This document shows, in pieces, positions 37,261-47,274 of a stretch of 64,000 nucleotides of DNA. Under the pieces are notes generated by a model that saw only the letters and a program-made list of their open reading frames with translations, was not told the DNA's origin and made no database searches. The DNA is from Microvirga terrae (GTDB lineage Bacteria > Pseudomonadota > Alphaproteobacteria > Rhizobiales > Beijerinckiaceae), in NCBI RefSeq assembly GCF_013307435.2, contig NZ_CP102845.1:1-64000 (forward strand), in the 5' to 3' direction. Both the position numbers and the translations under genes were made by a program. Numbering within the stretch: the stretch's first letter is position 1; the number at the start of each line of letters is the position of its first letter.

Positions 37261-38226
37261 ATGTCCCTGACCAACCCGGTGACGCGAGCTCCTGGCGCGA
37301 ACCAGGATACGATGCGGCGCATTCGTGTCGCGCTTCTTGGTGTGTGGCTGTTGCTCGCCGGTGCACCGCTCGAACCGTTGCGGGCGGCCCCGCGCGATGA
37401 TGTCCGCCGCACTGCAATCATCTCGGCCTTCCAGCCCGAATGGCTGGCGCTGCAAGCGAGCCTCACAGATCGCGAGGAGCGGGTCGTCAACGAAACGGTC
37501 TTCGTAACCGGCAGGATCGCGGGCAAGGCCGTGGTCCTGTTCCTGAGCGGGATCAGCATGGTGAATGCGGCCATGACAACCCAGCTCGCGCTCGATCATT
37601 TCACTCTCGACCGCTTGGTGTTCTCCGGTATTGCCGGCGGGGTCGATCCGGCGCTCCAGATCGGCGACGTCATCGTACCGGATGCTTGGTGCGAGTATCT
37701 CGAAGCGGTGTTTGCGCGCGAGGTGGACGGTGGCTTTGCATTGCCGCCCTTCGCGGACCGTACGGTACCGAACTTCGGCATGATCTTCCCGCAGCCCGGG
37801 GAGGTTGCGCAACGCCCCGGCGTGCCGGAGAAAGTGCTTTGGTTTCCGGTGGATCCCGGGCTGCTCGATCTGGCGAGAAAGCTTCAGGACGAGCCGGCCT
37901 TAACGCAGTGCACGGCCAACAATGAATGCCTTCAGCGCCGGCCGCGGCTCGTGGTCGGCGGCAAGGGGGTCTCAGGCCAGGCTTTCGTCGACAATAAGGC
38001 GTTCCGTGAATATGTCGGCACGGCGTTCGGGGCATCATTGCTGGACATGGAATCGGCGGCTGTTGCCCACGTCGCCTACGCCAACAAGACGCCCTTCATC
38101 GCGTTCCGCTCTCTGTCCGATCTCGCAGGCGGCGGCAAGGATGAGAATGAGGTCGGCACGTTTTTTCAGCTCGCGTCCGACAATTCCGCGGCGACGATAC
38201 TGGCCTTCCTGAGGTTGCTGCCCTAA
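37261..38226 (+). CDS. Exported purine-nucleoside phosphorylase/MTAN-superfamily protein
   Basis: A 321-aa protein with the phosphorylase/nucleosidase fold: FLSGISMVNAAMTTQLALDH, LVFSGIAGGVDPALQIGDVI, and the catalytic block LLDMESAAVAHVAYANKTPF with IAFRSLSDLAGG. The family cleaves the glycosidic bond of MTA/SAH-type nucleosides. Unusually it has an N-terminal signal (VALLGVWLLLAGAPLEPLRA), implying periplasmic action. ATG 37261 has GAGGGGGGA directly upstream; ATG 37312 with AGGA gives a shorter lead. It starts 31 bp after the AmpH-like gene. Confidence 0.88.
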   Translation: MSLTNPVTRAPGANQDTMRRIRVALLGVWLLLAGAPLEPLRAAPRDDVRRTAIISAFQPEWLALQASLTDREERVVNETVFVTGRIAGKAVVLFLSGISMVNAAMTTQLALDHFTLDRLVFSGIAGGVDPALQIGDVIVPDAWCEYLEAVFAREVDGGFALPPFADRTVPNFGMIFPQPGEVAQRPGVPEKVLWFPVDPGLLDLARKLQDEPALTQCTANNECLQRRPRLVVGGKGVSGQAFVDNKAFREYVGTAFGASLLDMESAAVAHVAYANKTPFIAFRSLSDLAGGGKDENEVGTFFQLASDNSAATILAFLRLLP

Positions 38227-38431
38227 CGATTCCAAGGGCCCCTTCGTGGCCGCTGTTCCCGACGCCAGCAGACGCTCGGCTTTCATCCGAGGAGTGCCAG
38301 GAGCCGAGCCTCCAAACTCCCCTGCCTTGAAATGCCAAAACCAGGCCCTCACGACAGAGAACATTTCATTGGGTGACGATGGGAACCAAGGGACCTGCTT
38401 CACGTTGTAAGCGCGGCCGTGAGGACCAGCC

Positions 38432-38701
38432 ATGCCGCGTGATTTCTTTCATATCTCGGACGGACGGCGCACCTACCCCGATCCATGGGGTGTTGCCCTC
38501 CCTTCGCTCGAGGCCGCAAGGGCTCATGCCCCTCAGGACGCCCAAGCCTTGTCAAAGAGTTGGATGGCACTCAGCCAGGCTGAATGGCGGCTGACGGTCG
38601 CCGATGAGAGCGGAGCCCAACTCCTGAGCATTGCCCTGTCCCAGGCTGCAAGGGCGGACGCTCAGTCAAGGGTCGGTTCCATGATGCTTACAGCAGCCTA
38701 A
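38432..38701 (+). CDS. DUF6894 family protein (intact)
   Basis: An 89-aa protein with the family start MPRDFFHISDGRRTYPDPWG and the closing strand WRLTVADESGAQLLSIALSQ. Its stop codon is directly followed by the GTG start of the hybrid kinase, so the two are probably co-transcribed. A half-match to the direct-repeat operator lies about 93 bp upstream (38323-38338). Function of the family unknown. Confidence 0.8.
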   Translation: MPRDFFHISDGRRTYPDPWGVALPSLEAARAHAPQDAQALSKSWMALSQAEWRLTVADESGAQLLSIALSQAARADAQSRVGSMMLTAA

Positions 38702-41278
38702 GTGGCGGACGGATCCTCGAATGGACACGCGATCGCTACAAATCGGTCAGTCGTGACTAACGCCACTCTCACCCCTGAAGTGAGGAAGCCGTCGACCAGA
38801 GTTGGAGGTCTGTCCCTTCCATCGTTGCAGGCGCTTGCGGCCGCTTCACTGCTCATCCCCCTCCTCTTCTTCGGCTTTGGGGCGTGGCAGAGCTACCGGC
38901 AGCATCTGCGGGAAGCCGAAGCGACTGTCAGGCGAGCCACCGATGTACTGGCAGAGCACGCACTGCGTGTGTTCGAGTTGCAGGAACTGCTCATCAGCCG
39001 GGTTGATGATCGTATCCAAGGTATGTCCTGGGACGACATCGCCGCCTCCGAGGATTTGCATCGCTGGCTGCTACAACTCGACCAGAACCTCCCGATCGTC
39101 GATGTGATCTGGCTGATCGACCCAGAGGGTCGAGGCCGCAACAGCAGCCGGTACTTCCCGGCCCCTGACACCTCCCGTGTCGGGGATCGGGACTACTTTC
39201 AGGCTCTCAAGGACCGACCATCGGGAACCTACATCGGCGAACCGCGGCTCGGACGCTCCAGCCCCGGCTTGTTCTTCAATGTCGCGCGGCGGCGAACGGC
39301 TGAGGCAGGCTTCGATGGGCTGATCGTGACCTCCCTGGATCCGGCTTACTTTGCCGGCGCCCTGAAAAGCTTGTCTCTCAGCCCCGATGACTCGTTCTCG
39401 ATCATCAGGGACGATGGGACGATCTTGGCTCGAGGCCCCCAGCCCCTGAGCAAGCCCATGCGGCTGACGGCAGAGAGCGGCCTGATGCAGGCGATCCAGA
39501 GGGGAGCGGACACGCCCTACCGACAGGTGGCTCAGCTCGATGGAGTCGAGCGCCTGTATGCGAACAGGAAGCTGCCGGGCTATCCTGTCTATGTCTCGTA
39601 TGGGCGCTCACTCCAAGTCGTGCTCGCCGGCTGGCACAAGGATCTTGTGCTCTCTGCCGGTCTGGCATTTGCCGTTGCCGGTTCACTCTCAGGCATCACG
39701 TTCCTGGCAATCCGGCAGACCCGTCAGCGGCTTGCAACACAAGCACGGTTACAGGAGAGCGAGGCTCGCATCCATGCCCTGCTTCAGGAAGCGCCTGTCG
39801 GCCTTCTGCTGACCCGGGTCAATCCGGATAGCTCCCTGACGATCGAAGAAATGAACCCGGCCCTGGCGGCAATCACAGGATGGTCGCGTGAGCAGGTGAT
39901 CGGCAGAAGCCCTCGAGACGCCTTCCCAGGCAGCATCGGAGCCACAATCGAGGAGCATTACCGTGAGTGCCTCACGTCGAGGCAACCTGTGGAGTATGAG
40001 GTCGAAGGTGAAGGGCCGTCCGGCCCCTATATCCGACACGCGGTCGTGCGACCGATCATCGATGCGACCGGACGGGTGACAAAGCTGCTCGGCACTTCCA
40101 TGGATGTCACCAGGGCGCGCGAGCTGGAGGAGCAGTTGCGGCGCGCTCAGAAGATGGAGGCGGTGGCGGCTCTGGTGAGCGGTGTCGCCCACGACTTCAA
40201 CAACCTGCTGACGATCATGCTGGGCAATCTCGATCTAGCCCGCCGGGCGAAGGAGGATCGCAAGCCCCGCCTGATTGAGAACGCCATTCAGGCGATCGAT
40301 CAGGGGCGGAAATTGACCGGACAGCTTCTCGCCTTCGGCCGTCGGCAGGCGCTCAAGTCCGAGGTCATCGAGATCCCGTCCCTGATGGCCGCCACCCACG
40401 ACATGCTGGCGCAATCCCTGCGCGGGGACATCTCCATTGAGCTGAATCTTGCAGAAGATCTCTGGCCCGTACAGGCCGACGCCTCTCAACTCCAGGTCGC
40501 CCTCATCAATCTGGCCGTCAACGCTCGCGATGCAATGCCGAAAGGCGGCTCGTTCGTTGTGACGGCACAGAACTTGGTACTGCGTGACGGCGGCCTGACC
40601 GAGGCTGTCGCGATCACCGTCAGCGACACGGGAGCCGGCATCCCGCGCGAGGTGTTGACGCGGGTCTTCGAACCGTTCTTCACGACCAAGGAGGTGGGAC
40701 GAGGATCGGGCCTCGGATTGGCACAGGTATATGGCTTCGCCCAGCAATCCGGCGGCTCAGTCGACATCCGCAGTGAGCCCGGTCGAGGAACGACAGTCAC
40801 ACTGTATCTGCCTCGGGCCGCGCGGCAAGACGACAGCCAGCTCCCCAGCGCGCATGAGCAGCAGGATAGCGTCCGGCGCAAGCTGCGCGTTCTGCTCGTC
40901 GAAGACAACCCTGAGGTCGCAGAGGTCGGACGGATGCTGCTGACCGAAGCCCAGCATGACGTCCGGGTGCGCGGATCCGTTGCGGAGGCCCTGGCCGTCT
41001 TGGAGGCGGAAGCGTTCGATCTGGTCTGTTCCGACCTGGTCATGCCGGGCGGTCAGGATGGACTTGATCTTGCCCGCACGGTGCGTGAGCGGTGGCCGTA
41101 CGTCCCTGTGCTGCTGATGAGCGGCTACAGCGACGCCACAGGGGCTGCCATAGAAGAAGGCTTTCCTCTTCTCACGAAACCTTATGCCCCGAAGGCTTTT
41201 CTCGCGAAGGTCGACGAGGCTGCGTCTGGAAAGCCAGCATCTGGCAGGGTGGTCCGTCTTGTTCAACCGGGCCGATAA
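38702..41278 (+). CDS. Hybrid sensor histidine kinase/response regulator
   Basis: An 858-aa inner-membrane kinase: helix at about 42-62, a periplasmic Cache-like sensor domain (about 65-325, with DIIWL-like VDVIWLIDPEGR and GDRDYFQALKDRPSGTYIGE), a second helix (LVLSAGLAFAVAGSLSGITF), a PAS domain (about 355-470), HisKA with phosphorylated His497 in SGVAHDFNNLL, HATPase_c (NLAVNARDAM, FEPFFTTKEVGRGSGLGLAQ), and a C-terminal receiver with Asp778 in CSDLVMPGG. The start is GTG right after the DUF6894 stop. Its signal is unknown. Confidence 0.93.
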   Translation: MADGSSNGHAIATNRSVVTNATLTPEVRKPSTRVGGLSLPSLQALAAASLLIPLLFFGFGAWQSYRQHLREAEATVRRATDVLAEHALRVFELQELLISRVDDRIQGMSWDDIAASEDLHRWLLQLDQNLPIVDVIWLIDPEGRGRNSSRYFPAPDTSRVGDRDYFQALKDRPSGTYIGEPRLGRSSPGLFFNVARRRTAEAGFDGLIVTSLDPAYFAGALKSLSLSPDDSFSIIRDDGTILARGPQPLSKPMRLTAESGLMQAIQRGADTPYRQVAQLDGVERLYANRKLPGYPVYVSYGRSLQVVLAGWHKDLVLSAGLAFAVAGSLSGITFLAIRQTRQRLATQARLQESEARIHALLQEAPVGLLLTRVNPDSSLTIEEMNPALAAITGWSREQVIGRSPRDAFPGSIGATIEEHYRECLTSRQPVEYEVEGEGPSGPYIRHAVVRPIIDATGRVTKLLGTSMDVTRARELEEQLRRAQKMEAVAALVSGVAHDFNNLLTIMLGNLDLARRAKEDRKPRLIENAIQAIDQGRKLTGQLLAFGRRQALKSEVIEIPSLMAATHDMLAQSLRGDISIELNLAEDLWPVQADASQLQVALINLAVNARDAMPKGGSFVVTAQNLVLRDGGLTEAVAITVSDTGAGIPREVLTRVFEPFFTTKEVGRGSGLGLAQVYGFAQQSGGSVDIRSEPGRGTTVTLYLPRAARQDDSQLPSAHEQQDSVRRKLRVLLVEDNPEVAEVGRMLLTEAQHDVRVRGSVAEALAVLEAEAFDLVCSDLVMPGGQDGLDLARTVRERWPYVPVLLMSGYSDATGAAIEEGFPLLTKPYAPKAFLAKVDEAASGKPASGRVVRLVQPGR

Positions 41279-41447
41279 TCGTCCGAGCGGGGTCAGACAG
41301 CAAACTTTCCCGGCCTTGAGAATGGTCTAATGCGTGATGATTGAGGCCCTGAGGTTAGGCCGAACGAAGCTTAGCGTCATCCGTTCCGGCATTTTGCCCC
41401 TCCCTCAATGGGAACCTCGGCCGTCGGAAAGGCTTGACGGCTCGGAC

Positions 41448-42458
41448 ATGCAGGCATTCTTCACCTATACCTTCCTCACGCGAAGCTGGCCGGTCTGGGC
41501 CCGTTATCTGGGCGCGACGCTGGTCGTCCTGATCATGCTGGTGCTGCGCATCGGCCTTAGCGCGTACCTGCCCGCGTTCCCCTTCCTGCTGTTCTTCATG
41601 GCCATTATCGTCAACGCCGTCCTGTTCAACCGGGGCAGCGGCTTCTACACGGTCGCACTGAGCGCTGTTCTGGCGGACTACTTCTTCCTTGAGCCGGTCG
41701 GGAGCCTTAGGATTGAGGATCATCGGGCCACCCTCGGCCTCATCCTGTACCTCGTGATCGGGTTCACCACGGCAGGGATCATCGAGGCCCTGCACACCAC
41801 CGCCCACGGGCTCACGCAGGCGAACAGACGGCTCGCAGCCGCCGAGCAGGAGAAGGATCTGCTCCTGCGGGAAGCCGGCCACCGGATGAAGAACGACCTC
41901 ATGATGCTCACGGCGCTGGTGCGGCTCCAGGAGCGGACGGTACACGACCCATCAGCGAGGTCGGCCTTGACCTCCGCGGCCGACCGCATCCACGTCCTCA
42001 GCCGGGTGCAGGAGCGCCTGCGGCTGGGCGAGGGCACCAGCGCGGTCGTCAACGCCGCCGACTTCATCACCGAGCTCTGCGATGACCTGAAGGCCGCGCT
42101 GGTGGACCTTCGGCCGATCGCAATCACCGTGCGGGCAGAGCGTCATCTGCTGCCACAGGAGCGCGTGGTCCCTGTCGGGCTGATCATCAATGAGCTGCTG
42201 ACGAACAGCCTTAAATATGCCTTTCCCGACGACCGCGGCGGCACAATCACGGTCGATTTCAGCCGCCGGGGAGACACCTTCAGGGTCGCCGTTGAGGATG
42301 ACGGAATCGGATTGACCCCGGAGAGCAGGCCGAGACCATCGGCGGGTCTCGGGACGCGCCTGATCCGCTCCATGGCGGCCCAGCTCGGCGGCACCATCGC
42401 AACCGATGGGGACGGCACTGGCACGAGCGTCATCGTCCGATTTCCTGTGGATCCCTGA
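41448..42458 (+). CDS. Sensor histidine kinase, DUF4118 plus HisKA_2
   Basis: A 336-aa kinase with a DUF4118 membrane sensor (about four helices, including GATLVVLIMLVLRIGLSAYL, with DYFFLEPVGSLRI as in KdpD-like DUF4118 domains), then HisKA_2 with the His in LREAGHRMKNDLMMLTALV and a HATPase (NELLTNSLKYAFPDD, GLGTRLIRSMAAQLGG). ATG 41448 begins just before the first helix; ATG 41334 would add 38 residues. HisKA_2 kinases often act with stand-alone receivers such as 42758-43129. Confidence 0.9.
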   Translation: MQAFFTYTFLTRSWPVWARYLGATLVVLIMLVLRIGLSAYLPAFPFLLFFMAIIVNAVLFNRGSGFYTVALSAVLADYFFLEPVGSLRIEDHRATLGLILYLVIGFTTAGIIEALHTTAHGLTQANRRLAAAEQEKDLLLREAGHRMKNDLMMLTALVRLQERTVHDPSARSALTSAADRIHVLSRVQERLRLGEGTSAVVNAADFITELCDDLKAALVDLRPIAITVRAERHLLPQERVVPVGLIINELLTNSLKYAFPDDRGGTITVDFSRRGDTFRVAVEDDGIGLTPESRPRPSAGLGTRLIRSMAAQLGGTIATDGDGTGTSVIVRFPVDP

Positions 42459-42757
42459 AGCGTCCTGTTGCGCGCACAGTCGCGCCGGAGAATGCAACGA
42501 CGCTTTCGAAAGCACGACATCGTCGCATCGTGCGTCTTGTCTGGCGGCGCTCATCCGCCAGGGGCGGCTCGGCCTCGCGACCTTGTCTGAGCCAAGCTTG
42601 ATCCACGACACAGGCAATCCTGAGAACTGCTTTGGGTCGGATTGGGCCCTTAGGGGACGCTGTGCGAAGGTCGGCTGCCCTCACCGAAGTTCGACCCAGG
42701 TCAGCCCCACGCGAGGAGCGATCCTGTCCACCAATAATCCAGTCCGTTGATGCAACA

Positions 42758-43129
42758 TCAATTGAAGAGCACAAGAGCGAGGTGGCGCAGGTCGACCGGC
42801 TTGTCACAGCGGGGCACGTCCTTGTAGGCCTCCGGCAGCGCCCACTGCTCGTAGCCGGTTGCCAGCACGAAGGGGATGGTGCGCTCGCGCAGGACGTCGG
42901 CGACCGGATAGGCTTTCTCGCCTCGGAGGTTCACGTCGAGGATCGCCGCGTCGATGCTCATTTCCGTCGCCAGCAGCCTCAGCGCATCCGCCACACTCGG
43001 CACCGGGCCGATTACCTGGGCCCCCGCCTCTTCCAGGTCGCACCGCAAGTCCTCGGCCATCATGTACTCATCCTCGACCACCAGGATGCGGCGGCCGCGC
43101 AGGGCAGAGGCAGTCAGAGGATCAGGCAT
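42758..43129 (-). CDS. Single-domain response regulator
   Basis: A 123-aa receiver with no output domain. Acidic pair Glu19-Asp20 (VVEDE), phospho-acceptor Asp65 (AAILDVNLRG), and the conserved Lys in CDKPVDLRHL. Such receivers pair with HWE/HisKA_2 kinases. Its ATG lies inside the 3' end of the big HWE kinase gene; if the frame is repaired there, the kinase stop would overlap the start as ATGCCTGA, a normal coupled pair. Confidence 0.92.
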   Translation of the reverse strand: MPDPLTASALRGRRILVVEDEYMMAEDLRCDLEEAGAQVIGPVPSVADALRLLATEMSIDAAILDVNLRGEKAYPVADVLRERTIPFVLATGYEQWALPEAYKDVPRCDKPVDLRHLALVLFN

Positions 43130-46100
43130 GCTCCGCCTCCCAGTGCATGGTGGAGATCGGCAGGGTGATCGTGCAACGCACCCCCTTCCGGCGTGAGTTC
43201 GTACGATGTGTCGGCACCGAGCTGATAGGGAAGTGACCGCTCGATCAGTTCACGCCCGGAGCCCCTCCGGTAAGGCTGCCCTCGGGCAGGCGGGGGCACA
43301 GTCACGCCGCTCTCTTGCCACTCCACCCGCAGGCGGGGCTCCCCGTCCTGTCCGGGAACCAGGCCCCAGCGGATGGCGAGGCGCCCCTCCGGACGGGAGA
43401 GCGCCCCGTGCTTGACCGCATTGGTGGCGAGCTCATGCAGCCCCAGCGCGAAGGTCTGCACTGTGGCGGAGCGGAGGCGTATGCCTTTCGGTCCCTCCAG
43501 CGTCACCTGCTCATGTCCCTCGCCATCCACGACCCCATGCCCGGCGAGTTCCGTCCGGATCAGTTCGTCGAAGCTGATGCGGTCACGCTCGTTGAGCTGC
43601 GACAGCAAACCGTTCACCCGCCCGAGCGCACCCATGCGGTCACGGAAGCGGCCCCGGAATTCGTCAAGAGAGGAGCTGGTGGCCAGCGTCCGGTCCGCAA
43701 TGGAGCGCACCACGACGATGAGGTTGCGGGTGCGATGCTGGAGTTCGGCCACCAGCACCTTCATTCGCTCGGCAATTTCCTTCTTCTCCGTCACGTCCTT
43801 GGCATAGCCGCCGATGCGCTGGACCTTCCCCTGCATGTCAAAGAGCGGGAAGTCGGTGTTCTCGATCCAGCGGATTCCTCCATCCGGATGCAGGAGGCGG
43901 AACTCATGAGTGATCCGCTCCCCTCGGCGCACACACTCCATCTTCTCCAGAGCCATGTCACGGTCCTCCGGGTGGATCAGCTCTCCCCATTCGCCCAGGC
44001 CTTCCGCTAGGACCTTCTGCCGCGGGTGTCCGTACACCCGCTCGAAGGCCGGGTTCAGGTATTCCATCGTCATGGTCTGGGCGTCGCGGATCCACAGCAC
44101 ATCCGAGGAGGCATCGGCAAACTGCCGGAATCGCTCCTCGCTCTCGCGCAGTGCTGCCTCGGCGCGGGCGCGCTCGATGCGCGGGAAAACGCGATTTGCA
44201 ATCTCCTGCAGGAGCTCGATTTCGTCCGCGCGCCACGTTCGCGGTTCTCTGGTGGTAACCGTGATGTTCGCTATCCAGCGCCCCTGCTGCTGGAAAGGAA
44301 CGGTGATGAAGGCGCCGAGCTTCAGCCTAGCGTAGGCGCCTGCGTCCGCCCGCTCGTCACGCGCGGTGTCGCAAACGATAACCGTTTCGCCCGCACGACC
44401 GGCGCGGGCGAACTCATCGCCAAAATAGTCCGCCAGCCGAAATGTCTGCTTGAGACTCGGCACATCGGTGGCATTCCAGCCATGATGAATGGTGGCTTCG
44501 TTGTTGACTTCATCGACATCCGCAAAAATGCAGCCCGAAGCGTGCAGGAAGTGGCCGAGGCGCGCACCCACCGTCTGGATGATCTCGTCAGGCGACGACA
44601 AAACAGATAGGTCCTGGCCGATCTCGGCCATCAGTTCGGCATTCCGTTCGCGGCGTTTGCGTTCGGTAATATCTTCGTAGAGGGCAAAAAACCGATCGCT
44701 CTTGGTCGGATAGACGTAGCATTCGTACCACCGGCCCAACGGAGCGACTTCGTACTCGCGCCGCTCCGGCACACCGGCGTCGACGATCTTCTCGTACATC
44801 TCGAACTGCGATTCCTCGATGCCCGGAACGGCCTCGCGCGCCGTCCGCCCGACCGTCTCGGCGACCTTGAGGCCGCTAAGACGCTCGAGAGCGGGGTTCA
44901 ACGCGATGTATCGAAGATCGGTCGCATGTCCGTCACCGCCGCGGATGAGCTCGCATTCGGCATATCCCTGGCCGAGGGTCTCGAACAGCGACCGGTACTT
45001 CTCCTCGCTCTCGCGCAGCTTCGCCTGGGCAACCGCATCCCGGAGACGGACGACCTCTTCCTGCGCCTTCTTCCACTCGGTGATCTCCTTCGTAGTGGTC
45101 GCCACGCCGTCGCCGAGCTTCACGACGGACTGGTAGAACCAGCCGTCGAACTGCTCGTGCACGTAGTGCCGCTCGGCCTGCTCTGGCCTGCCCGTCTCGG
45201 TGACACGCTTGAAGGCGCCGAAGATACCTTCTTGGACGACGCCGGGGTTGCGTGTGAGCAGGCTCTCGCCCTCGACCTTGCCATACCTGCTCTCAGAGGT
45301 GTGATTGTTGAGCACCCAGCGAAAGTCGACGATCTCGCCAGCCCCGTCCCGGACCGCCTCGAACACCTGGATCATATCCATTGACGAGTCCATCGTCGCC
45401 TGGAGGAGATCGCGGCTCGCCTGAAGATCAGCCGTGCGCTCCCGGACCTGTTGCTCGAGTTCACCACGGTAGCGTTCCTCCGCTTCGCGCAGCTTCTCTT
45501 CGACCTTGCGCTTCGCGGTCACGTCGACACCGGTGCCGAACCACTCCACGATGTTTCCGTCAGGCCCGAGGATCGGAACGGCGCGCGACAGAACCCAGCC
45601 CACTCCACCGTTGACTTGGCGCACGCGGTGCTCCAGCTCGAAAAGAGACTTGGTGCGGATCGCCTCCTCGATGGCGGTGAAGATCACCGGCTGATCTTCA
45701 GGCAAGAGATAAGTGTCGGCCCAGTCCGCGACCGGTTCGACCGTATCGGCCAGCATGCCCTCGCCCGAGAGCTGATACATGTGCCGCCAGTCCGGGCTCA
45801 TGCGATACATCATGTAGCTGCCGGCGGTGGCGAGAGCCCGGAAGCGCTCCTCGCTCTCACGCAGAGCTTCCTCGGCTTTCTTGCGTTCCGTGATGTCGAA
45901 GACAAGGGCATAGAAGCCGTCAACTTCGCCGGACGCGGCGAAGTGCGGAATGTAGTTCTCCTCCGTCCAGCCCCAGAGGTTCGGATCGGCCGCCCTCCAG
46001 CCCTGATCCTCGCACCGCACTGTCTCGCCGGCCAGCGTCCGCTCCATCCACGGTTTCAAACTCGCGAAGATACGCTCGCCTGCGATTTCCGCCACGGTGC

Positions 46101-47274
46101 GGCCGATAATCCCTTCCTTCGGCCGCTTGAAGAACCGGCTGAACTCCTCGTTGATGGCACGATAGCGAAACTCGCGGTCGTAGAAGCCGATCATCGCCGG
46201 GACGTTGTCCATGATGACGCGCAGGCTTCCTTCGCTCTCGCGCAGCGCCTCTTCTGCACACGCCCGCTCCATTGCCGCCCAGGTGCGCTCCGCCACTTCT
46301 TCCACAAGGGTAATCTCGCCTCGCGTCCAGCGCCGAGGCTGCGCTGAAATCGCAACCATGGACCAGAGCGGATGGCTCTCGCCCTTACGAAGTGTCGGAG
46401 CCACCATGGCACGCATCCCGAGGCTACGGCTATTGTGCTTCTCGGCGTCCGATAGGCCCTGTCGTTCGAAGTCGTCCTCGATCACGAAGGTCCGGTCGTG
46501 TAAGGCTCGAAAAGCTTCGGGGAAATCGGACAAGACAAACATTTCGGGCAGCGGCGGCACACGATCGTTCCCCAACTGGTGGGTGACGTCGGCGCGGTTC
46601 TCATCCAGCCGGTAGACCGTGATGTAGCTGCGGTCGAGCTGCATCTTCGCAATCAACATCCGAAGCGCACAGTTCGCGATGGCGTCCGCGTTTGGCTCGG
46701 CCCGTAGTGCGTCGCTGAGCTTCAGCAGGAACGCCTGCCGCTCCTCGCTTTCGCGCAACGCAGCCTCGGCGCGCAGGCGGCCGCCGACCTCGAACCCCGT
46801 CATGTGCGCGTAGGCGACGCGGCCCTGCTCGTCACGGAGCGGGATCAGGACGGCGTCGAAGATGTTCGAGGCGGCCTCGCCTTCGCCGCGCGTATCGAGC
46901 GGCTGGGCGGTGACCTGGATACTTTCCCCCGTGAAGACGCGCTCGTAGAGGGGCGCGACCGTCCTCCACCCTTCAGGAAAGGTTTCCGGCAGAGGGCGTC
47001 CGAGTGCAGCGGGATGGCGGGTTCCGTATAATACCGCGGCCGCGTCATTGTAGATCAGGATCCGGTCGGGCCCGCACACGAGGGACGAGACGAGCGGGCT
47101 TGCGAGCACCATCTCGACGGCCGTACGCAGCGCCTGCGGCCAAGTCTCGGTCGGACCAAGCGGGGTTGCCGTCCAGTCGTGATCACGCATGCGGCCGGCC
47201 ATCTCTCCGCCTCGGAACGGCCAAGCCGCTGCGGCTCGGTCGGGAAAAGCGTCTGCGGTGTGGCGTTTGTCCAT
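43114..47274 (-). CDS. Multi-PAS/GAF HWE-type histidine kinase, C-terminus altered by a frameshift
   Basis: A 1386-aa soluble kinase without membrane segments: a PAS-like domain (about 25-165), a GAF domain (about 180-340), several PAS domains (for example NVPAMIGFYDREFRYRAINE and SDVLWIRDAQTMTMEYLNPA), a second GAF, and a C-terminal HWE kinase with His1180 in AELQHRTRNLIVVVRSIADR and the N box LHELATNAVKHGALS. After TSYELTPEGG the frame leaves the family: reading one G less in the run at 43181-43185 gives VRCTITLPISTMHWEAEHA and a stop at 43122. As read, the last 20 or so residues are replaced. The response regulator at 42758 is its likely partner. Confidence 0.88.
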   Translation of the reverse strand: MDKRHTADAFPDRAAAAWPFRGGEMAGRMRDHDWTATPLGPTETWPQALRTAVEMVLASPLVSSLVCGPDRILIYNDAAAVLYGTRHPAALGRPLPETFPEGWRTVAPLYERVFTGESIQVTAQPLDTRGEGEAASNIFDAVLIPLRDEQGRVAYAHMTGFEVGGRLRAEAALRESEERQAFLLKLSDALRAEPNADAIANCALRMLIAKMQLDRSYITVYRLDENRADVTHQLGNDRVPPLPEMFVLSDFPEAFRALHDRTFVIEDDFERQGLSDAEKHNSRSLGMRAMVAPTLRKGESHPLWSMVAISAQPRRWTRGEITLVEEVAERTWAAMERACAEEALRESEGSLRVIMDNVPAMIGFYDREFRYRAINEEFSRFFKRPKEGIIGRTVAEIAGERIFASLKPWMERTLAGETVRCEDQGWRAADPNLWGWTEENYIPHFAASGEVDGFYALVFDITERKKAEEALRESEERFRALATAGSYMMYRMSPDWRHMYQLSGEGMLADTVEPVADWADTYLLPEDQPVIFTAIEEAIRTKSLFELEHRVRQVNGGVGWVLSRAVPILGPDGNIVEWFGTGVDVTAKRKVEEKLREAEERYRGELEQQVRERTADLQASRDLLQATMDSSMDMIQVFEAVRDGAGEIVDFRWVLNNHTSESRYGKVEGESLLTRNPGVVQEGIFGAFKRVTETGRPEQAERHYVHEQFDGWFYQSVVKLGDGVATTTKEITEWKKAQEEVVRLRDAVAQAKLRESEEKYRSLFETLGQGYAECELIRGGDGHATDLRYIALNPALERLSGLKVAETVGRTAREAVPGIEESQFEMYEKIVDAGVPERREYEVAPLGRWYECYVYPTKSDRFFALYEDITERKRRERNAELMAEIGQDLSVLSSPDEIIQTVGARLGHFLHASGCIFADVDEVNNEATIHHGWNATDVPSLKQTFRLADYFGDEFARAGRAGETVIVCDTARDERADAGAYARLKLGAFITVPFQQQGRWIANITVTTREPRTWRADEIELLQEIANRVFPRIERARAEAALRESEERFRQFADASSDVLWIRDAQTMTMEYLNPAFERVYGHPRQKVLAEGLGEWGELIHPEDRDMALEKMECVRRGERITHEFRLLHPDGGIRWIENTDFPLFDMQGKVQRIGGYAKDVTEKKEIAERMKVLVAELQHRTRNLIVVVRSIADRTLATSSSLDEFRGRFRDRMGALGRVNGLLSQLNERDRISFDELIRTELAGHGVVDGEGHEQVTLEGPKGIRLRSATVQTFALGLHELATNAVKHGALSRPEGRLAIRWGLVPGQDGEPRLRVEWQESGVTVPPPARGQPYRRGSGRELIERSLPYQLGADTSYELTPEGGALHDHPADLHHALGGGACLIL

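Noticed and set aside
38323..38360. Operator-like half-site (AAATGCCAA) upstream of the DUF6894 gene at 38432
   Set aside because: Orientation and distance fit, but the second half-site is near background, so not called as a feature.
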